From: Rutpela maculata
Taxonomy: Eukaryota; Arthropoda; Insecta; Coleoptera; Cerambycidae
Length of the DNA stretch: 64,000 nt
Assembly (NCBI GenBank): GCA_936432065.2
Contig: OW386292.2
Coordinates: 8,710,918-8,774,917, forward strand
Reading direction: 5' to 3'
Under the pieces are notes generated by a model. That model was not told the origin of the DNA. It saw nothing but the letters and a program-made list of their open reading frames with translations, and made no database searches. Position 1 is the first letter of the stretch; each line of letters opens with the position of its first letter. Made by a program: the position numbers and the translations under genes. Below are positions 10,800 through 24,389 of this stretch, one piece after another.

Positions 10800-11385
10800 C
10801 AGGGTGACCCACTTAAGATCGCAACACCCCTGTATACCCGTTACTGATTCTTGATTAACTTCAAACTTTGGTCGTAAGAAAAGATCGATTTATAAGGTGA
10901 TTCTTTGACTAGAAAAACATTCGCCTCCTAAAAATGCAAAGCCACCCACTGTTACAAAAATATGCGGAAAAAATCAAAAATCATATTAAGCATTTTTTTA
11001 TCGGAAAATTTTGTTAATGAAACTTGTTCAGAATTGTCCAAAAACCTGAAGTCCAAAATTTAAATTAATTATTAAAAAAAAATACTGGCAATTACTTGAC
11101 AACTACTTGGCAGCTTGGGTTTAATTTCAAATAAAATTGTCATAGTAGGTACAGTTTTCTAAACAATAAAACCAATTAAAATGATATTTCCGGACTTGGA
11201 CATTATTTTAATCAAAATCTCAATATTTTTTTATTATGGGATTAAATTTTGGACTTAAGGTTTTTGGACAATTCTAAACAAGTTTCATTAACAAAATTTT
11301 CCGATAAAAAATGCCTAATACGAGTTTTTGATATTTTCCGCATATTTTGGTACCACAGGTGCAGGTGGCTTTACATTTGTAGGAG
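10800..11385. repeat. Inverted-repeat MITE-like segment
   Basis: The arms are about 10915-11070 and 11215-11385. Paired landmarks are GCATTTTTTTATCGGAAAAT with its complement ATTTTCCGATAAAAAATGC, and TCAGAATTGTCCAAAAACC with GGTTTTTGGACAATTCTAA. The left flank begins ACAGGGTGACCCACTTAAG, a phrase typical of MITE ends. No coding capacity. Confidence 0.6.
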
Positions 11386-13190
11386 GCAGCCCCCCCCGTA
11401 TAGGGGTTGGGAGCTATTGGGTACTGAGTTGCCAGAGATGTTGACAAAAAAATGTCCCCCCCCCCTCGTCATCCATCAATTAATAAGCGTGGAGGTCCGC
11501 CAGAGATGACAAAAAAAATTTTTTTTCACATTTCCCGCCAGTTTATTTGGTACCGGGGCCCATTTATCATTATCCATAGTCCATCCCCATTTGGATGGAC
11601 ATGGGAGTTCTATGATCGATTGACTGAGCTTACCCCAAACAAATCCAGCTTGATAAATGCATCTATTGATATGAACTGACAAGGCATTTATTGTTGGGGG
11701 GTAAGTTCTCAACAGTACGGCTTTTTTTGTGAAAATAATTGTATTCAACATCTGTGTCGGAATACTTATAGATTATTATGACAAATTTTAACAGCATTCT
11801 TAAATGATCATTATTTGGCTGCTTTGGATCTGTAACCAAACCTATGAAAGTGACGGTGACATCCGAAAAATAATAAAAAAACACTTATTTTTTCCTTTTC
11901 CAAAAAAAGAAGAAGTGGTGTCACAACCCATAAATGAATGGAAAAAGGGGAGAGCAAGACATTTTTATTAAAGAAACTGTGGATACTGATGTTCTGGCAC
12001 TAGCTCTCTTTTACCAATATCAAAATGAAAATCAGGACATATAGAATTTGGCACTGCAAAGAATCTAAAATATATATCTTGTAAAGATATAAGTATCCAA
12101 TCAACTTCAAGAAAAATGTCGCATTGTTTTGTTTATGCACGCCACTGGGGACTTTATTTAAATAAATAATATTTTTAAATCATATACCAATTGACAGAAA
12201 AAGTAATAATGCAGTTTTTTCACGAGGTGGGTCTGTTCGAAAATCTACTTATTTTGACTAGTTCTTCTCATGGTTAAAAGGACTTGCTATTACTCTCAAA
12301 AGTGGAAGTATCGAGGCATTTTCGAAACGCAAGTCACTACACTACTATAAATAGCTATACAGGTTTGTCCTAATGTAATTTTCGGAAATGTATTTTCCGA
12401 GTGTAAACTTAAAAAATGAGGAAATTATTAGGTGATGATATAATTTAAGTATGCATAATGTAAACATATAACTTCCCTAGTTATATTTCACGCCCAAGAA
12501 GTAAATTTAAGCTTATTAATTTGCACGTTGTTTTCTGTATCTCATGAATATTTTAAGTTATAATTTATAACGTAATAATTTCTGCTCGCAAGTAAATCAC
12601 TCTTTAAAATCTTCTGTTTTTTTTCTTCACGATAACAAATGATAATATTTACGTATAAGTAATAAGATAAACATAATAAATGTTTTGCAATTCGGTGTTT
12701 TCACAAATTTTAAAATCTCATTTACTGGACTTCATTATTATAACTAAAAACATTTGAATTTCCACAATCAGTTGAGTAATATCCAAAAAAAAGTATTTTT
12801 AAATTTGAATTAAAATTTTACCGCCCAAAACACTAAGCCATATTGTTGACGTCACCGGTCATATTGATGGTAAACCTCAAAAATACTTATCTTTTAAAAA
12901 TTTCCGCTTGGTTCTCGTACTTTCAACTAAAATCTTGTTCAATGTAAAGTTCATAAAGTTTTAAATATCTTCTCCCAATAAAATAAGGCGATTTTTGTAG
13001 GTTGGAAATCCAACCTATAATTAGCAGCCCATTTTTAGTAATCAACAATATTGAGATATCATTTGCGTCAATTTTTAAATGTTTGCTTGGAGCCATACTG
13101 GTTTCAAATGAGAAGTGCGGATACAATCATTAAAAATGACAATAAACTTAAAAAACCTAAAAGCTGAGGTTATGTTGGTTATATTAATGC
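11386..13190. other. AT-rich intronic DNA, nothing recognised
   Basis: A G/C homopolymer patch occurs near 11390-11470. Small open frames here have no family resemblance. TGACGTCA occurs at about 12846. I see no element ends I can support. Confidence 0.4.
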
Positions 13191-13301
13191 AACCGATGAC
13201 GTCACAGACCGTTTTGTATAATACCCGTTCAGTTATTCAGTTTTGTTATTTATTTGTTGAAATTTTAAATTGATAGATGAAAGAATGGTGTTTAAATATT
13301 G
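13190..13301 (+). promoter_or_regulatory. Candidate core promoter and mini first exon
   Basis: A perfect CRE palindrome TGACGTCA is followed by TATAAT-like TTGTATAATAC, then TTCAGTTATTCAGTT, which contains the insect initiator TCAGTT. An ATG at 13285 (MVFKY...) reaches a GTAAGT donor at 13302. The order and spacing look like a real promoter with a short first coding exon, perhaps belonging to a transposon. No second exon was found. Confidence 0.25.
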
Positions 13302-14240
13302 GTAAGTGCTTTAATGTGTGGAGTACTTTATTTTAATAATATTAAAATAAAAGCAAATTTGCGTACCGTGAAAACAACTAATTTAATATACTGTAAGCGC
13401 AAGTACTGATGGAGCAAAACATGCGAGAACTGCATTTGTAAACTCAAAACGGTAGCGTAGCAAAAATAATCATATCTTTTATAACAATAAAACAATACAG
13501 ATAATTCTTTCAGTGATTATTTCACTCATTAACGCTATACCCAATGAGAGCCCGTTTTTTCACAACATTGCACCAATCAAACGTCATTATTAGTGGTAAT
13601 TCAAGCTAGATCTGCTTTTGACAGGACCAACATGCAAAATTTATCGCTCTAATTTTTTAGGTCGCTGCAGCGGCAAATATTGCGAAAATTTTTTGACGTT
13701 TTGTGTCGTGACATGTTTTCGGCAAATAGGACAAATCGTGCTTTTAAATGTTATCTATAAATATCTTCTCTAGCTTATTACTAATTGTTAACGTAAATCA
13801 TAAATTGTAGTATTGTATTAAAACCTAAAAAGCCAATGCTGTATGGAACTTATATAGGTTCGTGACTAGTTATAGGTACACAGCTTTCAATGGCTTAATA
13901 CCTAACATAATTACAAAATAATTTTCACAACTAAAATTAAATATGAATATCTACGAAGCAAACAAATCAGTTATTTCATGATAAATACACAAATGTAGTT
14001 ACTTACGTATGGTAATTCATCAATCATTACAAAGCAGCTAACACTTATTTGGAAAATCAAAACACTGCAGTATCACTATATACATTATAATTCGTTGTAC
14101 TTAAAGTCTCTCTACTTAAACAAGTAAACCTTAACTTAACTATCAAACTTCTCAAATTAGAAATAAGGATTAAATACATAAATATATATTAATAAACACT
14201 TTAATATAATAATTCAATTCACTATTTAGGCTAGTAACTA
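13302..14240. other. Intronic DNA with CCAAT/ATTGG words
   Basis: A moderately CG-containing patch at 13540-13720 includes GCACCAATCAAACG and GTCGCTGCAGCGGC. No gene or element can be assigned. Confidence 0.3.
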
Positions 14241-14526
14241 AGTTAAGCTAGCGTTACTAGATGGCGGTACCATACCATCTGAGCCGGCAGCCTTAGAACG
14301 TAAAAGGGATAGATTGGTAATATGCAATTTGTCTGATTTCACCGGTAATGTGATTGGTCGAAGCGTGTTTTGTTGTGATGACTAGTCTTATAAGTTACAG
14401 TACCTATGGTTTAACGTATATTGTTTTTCTTGATTGTCATAATTTAAACCTACTTTGTTTTTTATTAGATGAATCGCTTTGGAAATGCATTTTTATGTGA
14501 CGTAAATGATGAAATTGAAGATAAAG
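14241..14526 (+). other. Candidate short exon with a promoter-like upstream region
   Basis: GATGGCGGTACC and GTGATTGGTCGAAGCG (an inverted CCAAT box) precede TTTTTTATTAG, then ATGAATCGCTTTGGAAATGC (MNRFGNAFLCDVNDEIEDK), then a GTGAGT donor at 14527. The peptide has the feel of an N-terminal transposon or recombinase exon, but it is too short to assign. Low confidence. Confidence 0.25.
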
Positions 14527-14707
14527 GTGAGTAATCTCTAAAAAGCAACAAGGAAACGTCTAAAGGCAATTAATTACTGAACATAATATTGAAGATATAC
14601 TTAATGAATTATTTATTCGTGAAATATTCTCCACAAATACCACTCGTGCTTTAAATTTTATCTAAACATTTTTTCTCAAGCTAAGTTGCCCTTAATTAAT
14701 ATAACTC

Positions 14708-14800
14708 GTGCAAATTGGCAGTTTATTATCAAAGATTAAGTCCCTCCCGCTAAAGCGGTCGAGATTTAATCAGATAATAAACTGCCAATTTGCACTCTTT
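14708..14800. repeat. Hairpin with 23-bp arms GTGCAAATTGGCAGTTTATTATC
   Basis: The second arm GATAATAAACTGCCAATTTG+CAC is the perfect complement. The loop contains CCCGCTAAAGCGG, itself a small hairpin. This is a stable cruciform-capable structure, probably a MITE end. Nothing further is recognised up to 15415. Confidence 0.65.
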
Positions 14801-15415
14801 ATATTACCAGGCAACACGCTTTCGAAAAAATTTTCGATAAAATTTTAAGCACTAGTGATATTACATACGAAAATTGCCCCATTTTGCTGATTTCATATCA
14901 TAGAAGTACGCATCTATCTGCGATAGTTTTTAAAATGCTTCCATGCTGAAATTCACACTGCACTATTCTGGTACTCTTTGTTTAAACAATTTCTGTAGCA
15001 TTTGTTAACAACAATTTCGAGACAAATTGGACATCACCTAAATCTAGAAAGAATAAGCTTTCCATTGGTTTGAAAATCATTAAGCAATGTTAAAAAATAA
15101 GCCTGTAAATGCGGTGGGAACATAAAATTAATCAGTAATTTTCAAAAATTTTTGGAAAAAAGAGAAAACATGGTATGCCCATTGCCCAAGGCAGGTATTT
15201 GACTAAGTGATTTATTTATTCTACCTTTACTAAACAGAGTATACACTGTATACTATACTAGTATACTATGTACCTGTTCAATTTTTTTTTTGTCTTTACA
15301 ATATCAAAATTTATCACCCACATAAAAATGATCAAATTAAACGACCATTTAAAAATGAATCAGCGGCGACTGAAGGAATAAAAATAATTTCGCCGCTAAG
15401 AATCCCCATTTCAAG

Positions 15416-15830
15416 TAGTGATGCAGATATTCGGATGATTTCGGTACTCGGATTACACGGAATCGGATGACAAGAATATTCGGATTAATCATCCGATGTC
15501 GAATTAAATTTTCACTATAGGTATTAGTGATGTGATATCGCGATTTTTCAATCACTCTGTCAACAGTAATTGCGATCGTGGTTAAAGCGAATGCAAGTGG
15601 CACTGAGGTTAGTAATTTTTCTCCCCAGATCTCAGAATTGATGAGCGGGGGGGGAGAAATCTAAAAAACATTTTATTATCCAAGTGCACGATTGACAGTT
15701 CTTTTTTGTTTTGTACTTAAAATTAATCCGAGTACATTCTATTCGGATGAAATTTTAATACTCGGAATCAAGCGAGTATTTTGATACTCGGATTAACCGA
15801 GTATTTTAATTCGAATTCGCCCAACACTAA
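15416..15830. repeat. Degenerate cluster of ACTCGGATTAA-type words
   Basis: TCGGATGA/ACTCGGATTA/TCCGAGTA words recur in both orientations, densest at 15430-15500 and 15725-15810, which suggests a decayed foldback or TIR element. A G-tract (GGGGGGGG) lies near 15648. The stretch from 15831 to 16345 holds nothing I can name. Confidence 0.4.
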
Positions 15831-16345
15831 TTTCAAGGGCGTCCCTCGTTATGACTGGAGAGTATGCGTGGAATTTCACGTAAATAACTTTGCGTAAAAA
15901 TTGTTTCGAGATGAATGTTGCCTGCGAATTGCACTAAATATCACGCAGAATGGACTAGTGCCAATTACCAGCTCGTCTTTTACAATCCTGACCTATACAT
16001 TTTTCCTGCCAAGCCTTCTCAAAATTTTACCAAAAACATACCAAAATAATTTATTATCTTCAGGTGAAGCATTTTCTTGTTTAGCTTAGCTACCTTACAG
16101 TCATAAACTAAAAAAAAAAAAGTTGTCTCGTGAATGGCTGAATATATCGAAGTAATGATTCTTTCACAGGTTTTAATGCATCTTCACCTATGCTACACAG
16201 CAATAATAACATAAATAAACATTGATACATAGTAAATATAAAATAAACACGTAGATGAAAATGACTAATGATAGATAATAAACCCTAGCAGTAGCAGTAT
16301 GGCAGTAACAGCACAACCAAGAGCACAAGGGTGCAGTGGTATTAC

Positions 16346-17012
16346 TTTTTACTTCCACATCCAGTGGGAGTATAGTAACGACAAAAAAATTTTTAAAAAT
16401 TTTTATTGTTCAAATAGGCTTAGAATGTCATGAAACGTCGAGATTTTAAGTTTGAGCGAAAAAAAAATTTCTGTCTGTCTGTCGGTCTGTAACTTTTTTT
16501 TGTGCGCACGTTTACTTTGGAACCGTTTGAGATTTTGACTTGAAATTTGATACACATATGTCTTTAACGAGATCTAGAACTAGATTATATTTTCATCTTG
16601 TTCCGTCGAAGGGTTTGGAGTAAATAGGTAAATCAAGCAGGTAAGAGTTCATAAAATTGATATTTAGTATAGACAAGAGATGCTAAAGTCTCAAAAAAAA
16701 AATTGGCATTAGCCACCCCCATTACCCATTATTAAAGGGGATGAAAAAAAATGTGAGTTAGTGTGTGTACAAGAACCAGAAACCTCAAATTTTTTTTTAC
16801 TTTATCCACCCCCCCCTTCCACCCCCTGTCACCACCCCCACCCCATTACCGATGTGGGATATCATTTTATTGGTTTTTGGGGTAGAGGATTTCAAATATT
16901 ATATTATTAAAATTCCATAAACAATTATTTCCAGATACAAAATTTTTTCGTTGTGTGACTTGGATAAAAAATCCGGATGTGGAAGTAGTGATTCCTTGGG
17001 CAGCGGTTTTTA
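16346..17012 (+). mobile_element. Family A dispersed repeat, copy 2
   Basis: It has the same landmarks and orientation as the copy at 8026-8694: TTTACTTCCACATCCAGTGG at the start, (CTGT)n with CGGTCTGT, C-rich blocks at about 16800-16850, and GATGTGGAAGTAGTGATTCC at the end. Confidence 0.85.
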
Positions 17013-17139
17013 CTGAGTACTTCTCATTAACGATTGATGTTAGTATAGAAAACTCTATAGTATAAAAAAAAGAAAATCTCTTGTAGGAATTGATCAAATG
17101 AGAGACTGACTAGTATAATATCGGAAATACCTGTTAGTA

Positions 17140-19229
17140 CAGTCACTGAAGGTTTTCACCTCCGATTTCGTTGAACCTCCATCGATTTTCATGAAAATTT
17201 GTGAGTAGTTAGAGGATACCTCAAGAAACAAAAGTGACATAGTTCCAACTTGCGCTTTTACCCTGGGGGTGGATGCCACCCCTTCTCGGGGGTGTAAATT
17301 ATTTTATGAAAAATAACCCCAAGAATCGATAGAGGGACCAATTCTAAGCAAAATTTGTTATATAAAGTTATTAAAATAAATCAATACTTTTTGAGTTATT
17401 AAAGATCAAAGATTTTGATTTTTCGTGAAAAAAATGCATGTTTTAAAGCGGTTTTTCATAAATAACTCAAAAACTATAAGTTTTTAGAAAAAAGTTGTCA
17501 TTACCAAAATTGAAGCTAATAAAAAAACGAATAAATTCCTTCCTCAAAAAACCTTTTAATATTAATTCAAAGTGAGCTATAGGTAATTGAATGTATATTT
17601 TTTTTCGGCGAGTACTCAAATCTAAGTATTCAAGCTTAAATAACGGGAAAACGATGCAATATATAAAATATACTTACTGAACAATTTTCAAAGTACTCAG
17701 AAATACCTATCAAATGAGAAGAAGTTGTTAGCATCAAAATTAAGCAAGTTATGATGAAAATAAGAGGACCCTTTCGAATTTTTTAGGAAAAAGTGAAAAA
17801 CAAAACCTACGCCATTTCCACAAAAATTAAAATTTATAGTAATCCCTATAAGACTTTCTGTATTTTAGCATAAGTAATGACTTTAAAAATTTTGACCGGT
17901 TTAGAATGCATATTTTTGAAAAAAAATATGATATAAAAAAATCAGAATTTTTCAAATTTTCGTAAATTTCATTTTCTTTTGATAATAACTCCAAAAATAC
18001 TCGATATACGTAAAAAATAATAGAGAACGAAATTTGAGGGTTTTTTTTTACAAAGATTTTAGTTTTTTTTTACAAAGATTTTAGTTTTTTTTATTTTTGT
18101 AGGATAAAAAATAACCGAGGCAGAAACGTTTAAAGCCTAAATTTTACTGCAAGAACCATGTAACCGGGGCCCTTTAACTTTGTATCTTTTAAAAAATAAG
18201 GGTTTTTAAATTTAATACGATCTTATAGCCCTTGAAATTACCTTTCAAATGGTTTTTGGATGAACCTGATATCATAAAAATTAACGGAGTTATTGTAAAA
18301 AAACCAATAACATTTTTTTGGAAAAATTTTTTGAGCAGAGATTTTGTATGCATATATAGGAAAAAAGATAGTAAGAAGTAGACGTGTCGATAGGTACATG
18401 CTCACAAAATATACATGTGTGAGTGTGTGTATGTTTCTTTTGAAGATAGAAAAAGTGAAAGGAATTCTGAACATCTGCTCGAAAACATAGTGGGGCTTTC
18501 TAGTATGCTGTGTGTCTATTGAATATTCAGTATATTTCCAAAAGCGGAGTAAAATATTAATAAAGTTTATCATAAGTAATAAAAAAGATTCTAAATAATT
18601 AAAGCTATTAAAGCTGATAAAAAAAAATTTCCATTATTTTTATGACAAGTGGTAGTTTTTAAGGGTGGAAAATTTTGCAATAAATAAATAATTACTTTAA
18701 TTCAGTAAATGAGATTTCAATTCAGTAATGTATTATTCAAATGATTAAAGCTTCTTGAAACCAATTTTTTCAATGATTCTGCATTAAGGGGGTGGTTTTT
18801 AAGAGTTGAAATTTCACAGTCAACCAAAAATTATATCATAAACATTAAACAAACTGTTTGTGTAATGTTAATATGCGATTTCATATTTCAGAAATACAAA
18901 AAATGATTTTTTCATGATTTTCGATTTAAGGGGTGGTTGCTAAAAGGGTTGAAAAATTAATTAAAATCATAAATCATGCATATAAGTGTTGAAAAATATT
19001 TATTTTATCTAATTAAACGAGATTACTTACGCCAGAATGCTTGAATCTGAATTTTTTCCCATTTTTAACAAAAGGGGTGGATTTCACCCCTAAAATGCAA
19101 AAAGCGCAAGTCGAGCATATATCACTTTTGAAGTTGGGGGTAAAATATACTCAATCCCAAATTTTCATGCAAATCGATGGAGGTTCACCGAAATCGGAGG
19201 TAATAGTTGATTTTTACCTTCATTCACTG
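17140..19229. mobile_element. 2.1-kb TIR transposon with TA target duplication, non-autonomous
   Basis: The left end CAGTCACTGAAGG and the right end, read inward as CAGTGAATGAAGG, are flanked by TA on both sides. Beyond these, the arms share ACCTCCGATTTCG, GAACCTCCATCGATTT and CATGAAAATTTG, then CAAGT/GCGCTTTT and a CACCCC block. The TIR is about 200 bp and imperfect. The TA duplication and CAGT start are consistent with the Tc1/mariner group. The interior is AT-rich with homopolymer runs and frequent stops in every frame, so no transposase is present. Confidence 0.65.
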
Positions 19230-20267
19230 TACTATGTTGTATAGGACCTTATTTGTAATAAATTTTATATAGAACATTTATCAATGAGTAACAAATTCTC
19301 TGTGGGGCCAACTATTTCGCGAAAAAATGTGAAAAACCGCGACAGGGCGTGTCAGGGGTGGGTTTTAAGGTGAAGCTACCCCTTGGGCATTGGGAACTCT
19401 TTAGTTCCTTAAGGGTAGCCCTATGGCGCGTATAAGGGCAAAACATTATAATATATTTCCTCTATTTGCAGATTTTACGTCTAATATCTACGGACTATTG
19501 GGCCTACGAGATCTACTGATCAGAAAGCCTAAATACCTACACAACATATTAAAAATTCATCAGCCAAATTGAAAGAAATTTAATTTCCATAAGAAAACAA
19601 CGGGTTCCTTTCATCATACACTTACAAAGAATTAAATATCAGACCTACTTCAAATGAAATTAATAACTGATATTATCTTAATTGTTCATTGTGTTCATCT
19701 GGTATTTAGCAATATACAGCATTTTTAAACGACTTTCGCCTATTTCAATGCAACTATTGTAAACTAAAGTCAAAGGTGTCGTAACAATTTTTGATTTTCT
19801 AGCATAACGTAAATTACATTACCTACACCTCCCTAGATGTCAGTGCAAACTAATAAGCAGGTAAACTAATTTTATGAGGCGCACAAAATGTCATTTGAAT
19901 GTTTTCAAATCAATACACATATCTAATGAAGATTGAAGAGATTTTTTTTATGGGATAGTTAGTTTAACGGAAGCATTTATAATTTATTTATAACAAAATT
20001 GAAAGAATTGCATTTTTAAAGCAAAAAATGACTTACTGCATAAATTGTTTGTAACTACTATATACCGGGTGTTCGTAAGCAATAGTACACAGTTCAACTA
20101 TATATTCCAGAAACCAAAATATGGTGATTAAGCCAAACATGCTCGCTAGTTAATAACATGCAAGGTAGCGCAGTGCAACTGGTAAATTCACTTGCATTAA
20201 TTTCTTGGTAGGTATTCGAAAAAATTATTTTTTGGTTTCGATTCAGCTAGATGGGTATACCAGTGCC
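19230..20267. other. AT-rich intronic DNA, nothing recognised
   Basis: There is a CG-containing patch near 19330-19440 and an ACCGGGTGTTCGTAAGC phrase near 20064 resembling a MITE end. No boundaries can be supported. Confidence 0.35.
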
Positions 20268-21231
20268 GAACCAACTTTGTCAGACTTGGCAAAAGTTGAG
20301 TAAAAGTTGGAAATTTGAGATATAAGTTGGCAATTTTTATTTCGACGAAAAAAAAATGTTTTTAGATTTTCTCCGCCCATCACTTTTTATTTCGACGGAG
20401 AAAATTTTTTTTAGATTTTCTCCCTCCGCTCATTAATTTTACTTTCACGTCCAGTGGGAAGTATAGTAACGACAAAAATATTTTAAAAAATTTTTATTGT
20501 TTAAATAGGCTTAGAATGTCATGAAACGTAAAGATTTTAAGTTTGAGCGAAAAAAAATTTCTGTCTGTCTGTCTGTAACTTTTTTTGTGCGCACGTTTAC
20601 TCTGGAACCGTTTGAGATATTGTCTTGAAATTTGGTACACATATGTACTTTAACGAGATCTAGAACTAGATTATATTTTCATCTTGTTCCGTGGAAGGAT
20701 TGGGGGGTAAATGGGGGTAAATTTGGGGTAAATAGGTAAATCAACCAGGTAAATTTTGGCATTAGCCACCCCCACACACATTATTAAAGGGGATGAAAAA
20801 AAATTGTGGTTTAGTGTGTGTACAAGAACCAGAAACCTCAAAATATTTTTTTACTTCATCCACCCCTACCACCACCCCCTATCACCAGCCCCAGCCCACT
20901 ACCGATATGGGGTATCCTTTAATGGGTTTTTGGGGTAGAGGATTTCAAATATTATATTATTAAAGTTCCATAAACAATGATTTCCACATACAAAATTTTT
21001 TCGTTGTGAGTGACTTGGATAGAAAATCTGGATGTGGAAGTAGTGATTCCTTGGGAAGCGGTTTTTATTCCGGTGGAAAAATTTTATTTTGCATTTTCTC
21101 CTCCCCACTCATCAAATTTTTGTAGGAATTATTATTTATTTATTTACACAGTTGGCTAAGTTTACGAAGTTGGCGAATTTGAAAAATAACCCCCCAAAAA
21201 AAGTAGGCTCGCCACGGCACTGGGTGTACCC
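20268..21231. mobile_element. hAT-like TIR element disrupted by a family A copy
   Basis: CCAGTGCCG (left) and CGGCACTGG (right) are inverted ends. The inner arms share AAGTTGGC-rich words and TTTTCTCC...CTCATCA phrases. The flanks GGTATACC and GGTGTACC differ by one base and could be an 8-bp hAT-type duplication, though they overlap the TIR by one C. The family A copy at 20441-21067 fills most of the interior. Confidence 0.45.
20441..21067 (+). mobile_element. Family A dispersed repeat, copy 3
   Basis: It begins ACTTTCACGTCCAGTGGG and ends CTGGATGTGGAAGTAGTGAT+TCC. It contains the same CATGAAACGT, (CTGT)3, GTGCGCACGTTTACTCTGG and GCCACCCCC landmarks. The segment around TAAATTTTGGCATTAGCC is shortened relative to copies 1 and 2. 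Confidence 0.85.
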
Positions 21232-23110
21232 AGTAATTTTATGTACTTTTAAGACAGCCCAACCCTGATTTCTTGCAAAAACATGAACACATTTAGAATC
21301 AGTTTCAAAATAGGCGCCAAAATGTTGTTAAGGGCGAATATTAATAACAATCACAAAAAATATACTCTGGACGAGAAATCAAACCGTCATGTTCGCATGT
21401 TCCTATGTATTTTGATATACTAAAAAATTAAAAATTAAATGTAAAAAAATTTTTTAAACACAAGCTTTTATTAAAAAAAAAAAAGTTATGTTGAATTAAT
21501 TCTCTTAAGATCTTTTTGTTTGTTTAGTCGTTCCCCACCACCAGTTTTTTTTTAATGACATGAAACTGATTACACCCTGTATATCAAAATGCGTAGCAAA
21601 ATGATGATCTGATTTCTGGTAGAAAGCACTTTTTTTATGTCGCTGTATTAATGCGAGTATTAATGTTATTTAGAGATTGCTCATGGCATTGCATCACATG
21701 CGACACAGTGGGCATGAAAATTCAGCTTCAACTTTTTTCCCGGCAACTATACCATTTTGATAAGCGGTAGTGATTTTGTCATTATCGTTTGCGACATTGG
21801 CGTTCTTCAGCAAAAATCTAACAATAATTAAAGTGACCATTCGTCCCAGATTAGAAGGGACAATCCCGTTTTTTTGAGATGCTGTCCCGCAAAAGTCCCG
21901 TATTGGTTTTAAATTTCGCCCCCCCCCCCCGCTCGCCAATTTTTTTTTATATTTCACCCCTCCCGCTCATCAAGTATGAGATTTGGACAAAAAAATGTCA
22001 TCAATTTTGAAACTTTATTGGTTTCTTTTGTGACGTTGCCGTTCCCCGGAAAAATTCAACAATAATACATGCTGGCACTCCAAAGTTGGAATTTCAGTCA
22101 AGCCCAAAATTGATGAAAACAAAAGAACCATATCAACTTAAATAACAGTCTCGATAACAGTTTTATCTCAAAAAAATAATAAAACACAACAAAATTCTAA
22201 CAATAAGGATTGGAAAAAGAAATTGAAAGTTTTTTTTCTATTTAAATCATTTTTTAATTTAAGTATTTGATTTGCGATTATTTTTAATTAAATTCACTAA
22301 ATAATTATGATGTATGAGGAAAATTAAACTTTTATAATACTTGCTACATTTACGTCGAGATATTTTTTTGTAAACAAACCATTATTATATCATGCCTCAA
22401 CAATAAATTTTGTGATTGAAAAATAATGTCTACAATTCATCATTTACTAGTTTCAATAGTTTAAATTTAATCACACGGGTATTATTGGGTACAATTACGA
22501 GTTTAGACAGACGTATTAAAAAGGAACAACTTGTCATGACACACTCTACAGGAAAAATCCTGTCGAAACTTGCAAAACTGCGGCCCTGCATATAGACGCT
22601 TAATAATATTGCACAATTTATATTGTAAAATATATAAATATTAGAAATGCCATAAATATGCATGTAGATGTCAATGGAAGACAATTCGAACATTTATTGT
22701 AGTTTAGTTTTTCCTATTTTTGGCAAAATTATTTTATATTATAAGAAGTGTTGTTGTTGTTAATGTTAATAGTTATCCATGGCCTCCTCACAAATATATT
22801 AAATTTTTCTAAAATTAACCACTTTTTCTAAAGATAAATATGACATATGATATATCGTTGGTTAGCTAATTTAAATTGTGATCGAATAATGAAATAATTT
22901 ACAAGGAGTTCCATTAAAATAAAAACACAAGTTATGTCATCTCGAAAACTGAGGCATGCATATAATTTTCTTCTTATCAGCAACGAATTCTACTTAAAAA
23001 AGTGCCTTAAGAATGTGTTACTCGATTTTCGACTCGACACTTGGTAACTGAGATATATAGTCCAGTAGAATTAGTAAAAAAAAGACTGAAATTTATTGTA
23101 ATTCGTTTCA
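21232..23110. other. Intronic DNA with a short GGGAC-rich repeat
   Basis: Near 21838-21915 the minus strand reads ACGGGACTTTTGCGGGACAG ... ACGGGATTGTCCC, a phrase seen at TE ends. The rest is AT-rich with no supported gene or boundary. Confidence 0.35.
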
Positions 23111-23215
23111 GGATGCCACGTGGATTAAACGATAGTTTTATTGATTACGAACATGACCCTGAATTTGGTCCACTTTTTGACCGCCGGAACATTGTTTATT
23201 TAAAAATTTATTTTT
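23111..23215 (+). other. Exon-like open stretch, unknown
   Basis: It follows TTCGTTTCAG. The frame from ATG at 23113 reads MPRGLNDSFIDYEHDPEF, then GPLFDRRN, then a stop at 23216. The composition is more protein-like than its surroundings, but there are no partners or family match. Confidence 0.2.
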
Positions 23216-23956
23216 GAAAAATTCCAAAAAATCGACTTTTTTAAAGATAACTCAAAGACTGTTGACGATAGGTTTTTCAATTTGTGGATACTGTTAGAAC
23301 TTTGAAGAACGGTTAATTTGATAGATGTTTCGTTAGAAACGCTTGAAAATTTGTTTAAATAATTGTAAAACCGCGAAAACTTTAGCAATTTGCAAATATT
23401 TTTCATTCTTTAACAAAAGCACTTTAGTGCTTGAAACTTTGAAGAAATATGTCTTTTATTACCCCAAAGTTATCCCTAAAATTTCATCAAAAAATTTTAA
23501 TTAGTTTAAGAGATATTCAATTTTTGTTTATTAAAAACATAAATAATGTAAAATGCAAATTCACCCAGTTCCCGTTGTCGTAGAGGGTTGATCTGGATAT
23601 CCTTTTTTTTTGTTGAGACTTAAACTTTATGTTTTCATTCATGGCAAATCAAATTTGCATTATTTTCAACTTCAAAATGGCGTTTGAAAAAGTGTCACAT
23701 TTTGAGGTTTTTTGCTAATAACTTTTAAACAAATGAAGATTTTGCAATATCGTTCTGATATCTTTGTTGCTGGGTTTTTTTCACACATTTTCAAAAAAAA
23801 AATGACTGTAGCCTTACTAGAAGCCGAGATGATTTTTTTTTTAATAAATTCGTAATTTGTTTATTAATAAACATTAACAGCTGAAACTTGGCAAACAACT
23901 AGTTTAATAGTTTATCTTTGTAATAGAGCTGAGTTTGGGGAAAAAAATTCAATTAA

Positions 23957-24343
23957 AACGATACCCCACATCGGTAGTTGGGTGGGAATGGTGATAGGGG
24001 GGTGGAAGTGGAGGTGGATGAAGTAAAACAATATTTTGAGGTTTCTGGTTCTTGTATACACACTAAATCACATTTTCTTTCATCCCCTTTAATAATGGTA
24101 ATGTGGCTAATGCCAAAAATTTTTTTGAGACCTTAGCTTCTCTTGTATATACCAAATACCAATTTTATGGACTCGTACCTGCTTGATTTACGTATTTACC
24201 AATTTACCCCCTAACCCTTCGACGGAACAAGATGAAAATATAATCTGGTTCCAGATCTCGTTAAAGTACATATATGTACCAAATTTCAAGTCAATATCTT
24301 AAACGGTTCCAGAGTAAACGTGCGCACAAAAAAGTTACAGACC

Positions 24344-24389
<46 letters not shown>

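Noticed and set aside
11249..11751. Overlapping open frames near 11.3-11.7 kb
   Set aside because: They cross a C homopolymer and part of an inverted repeat, and carry no recognisable motif.
18238..18573. 111-codon minus-strand open frame inside the 17140-19229 element
   Set aside because: Composition follows AT-rich background; no transposase motif, and it is unsupported by any neighbouring frame.
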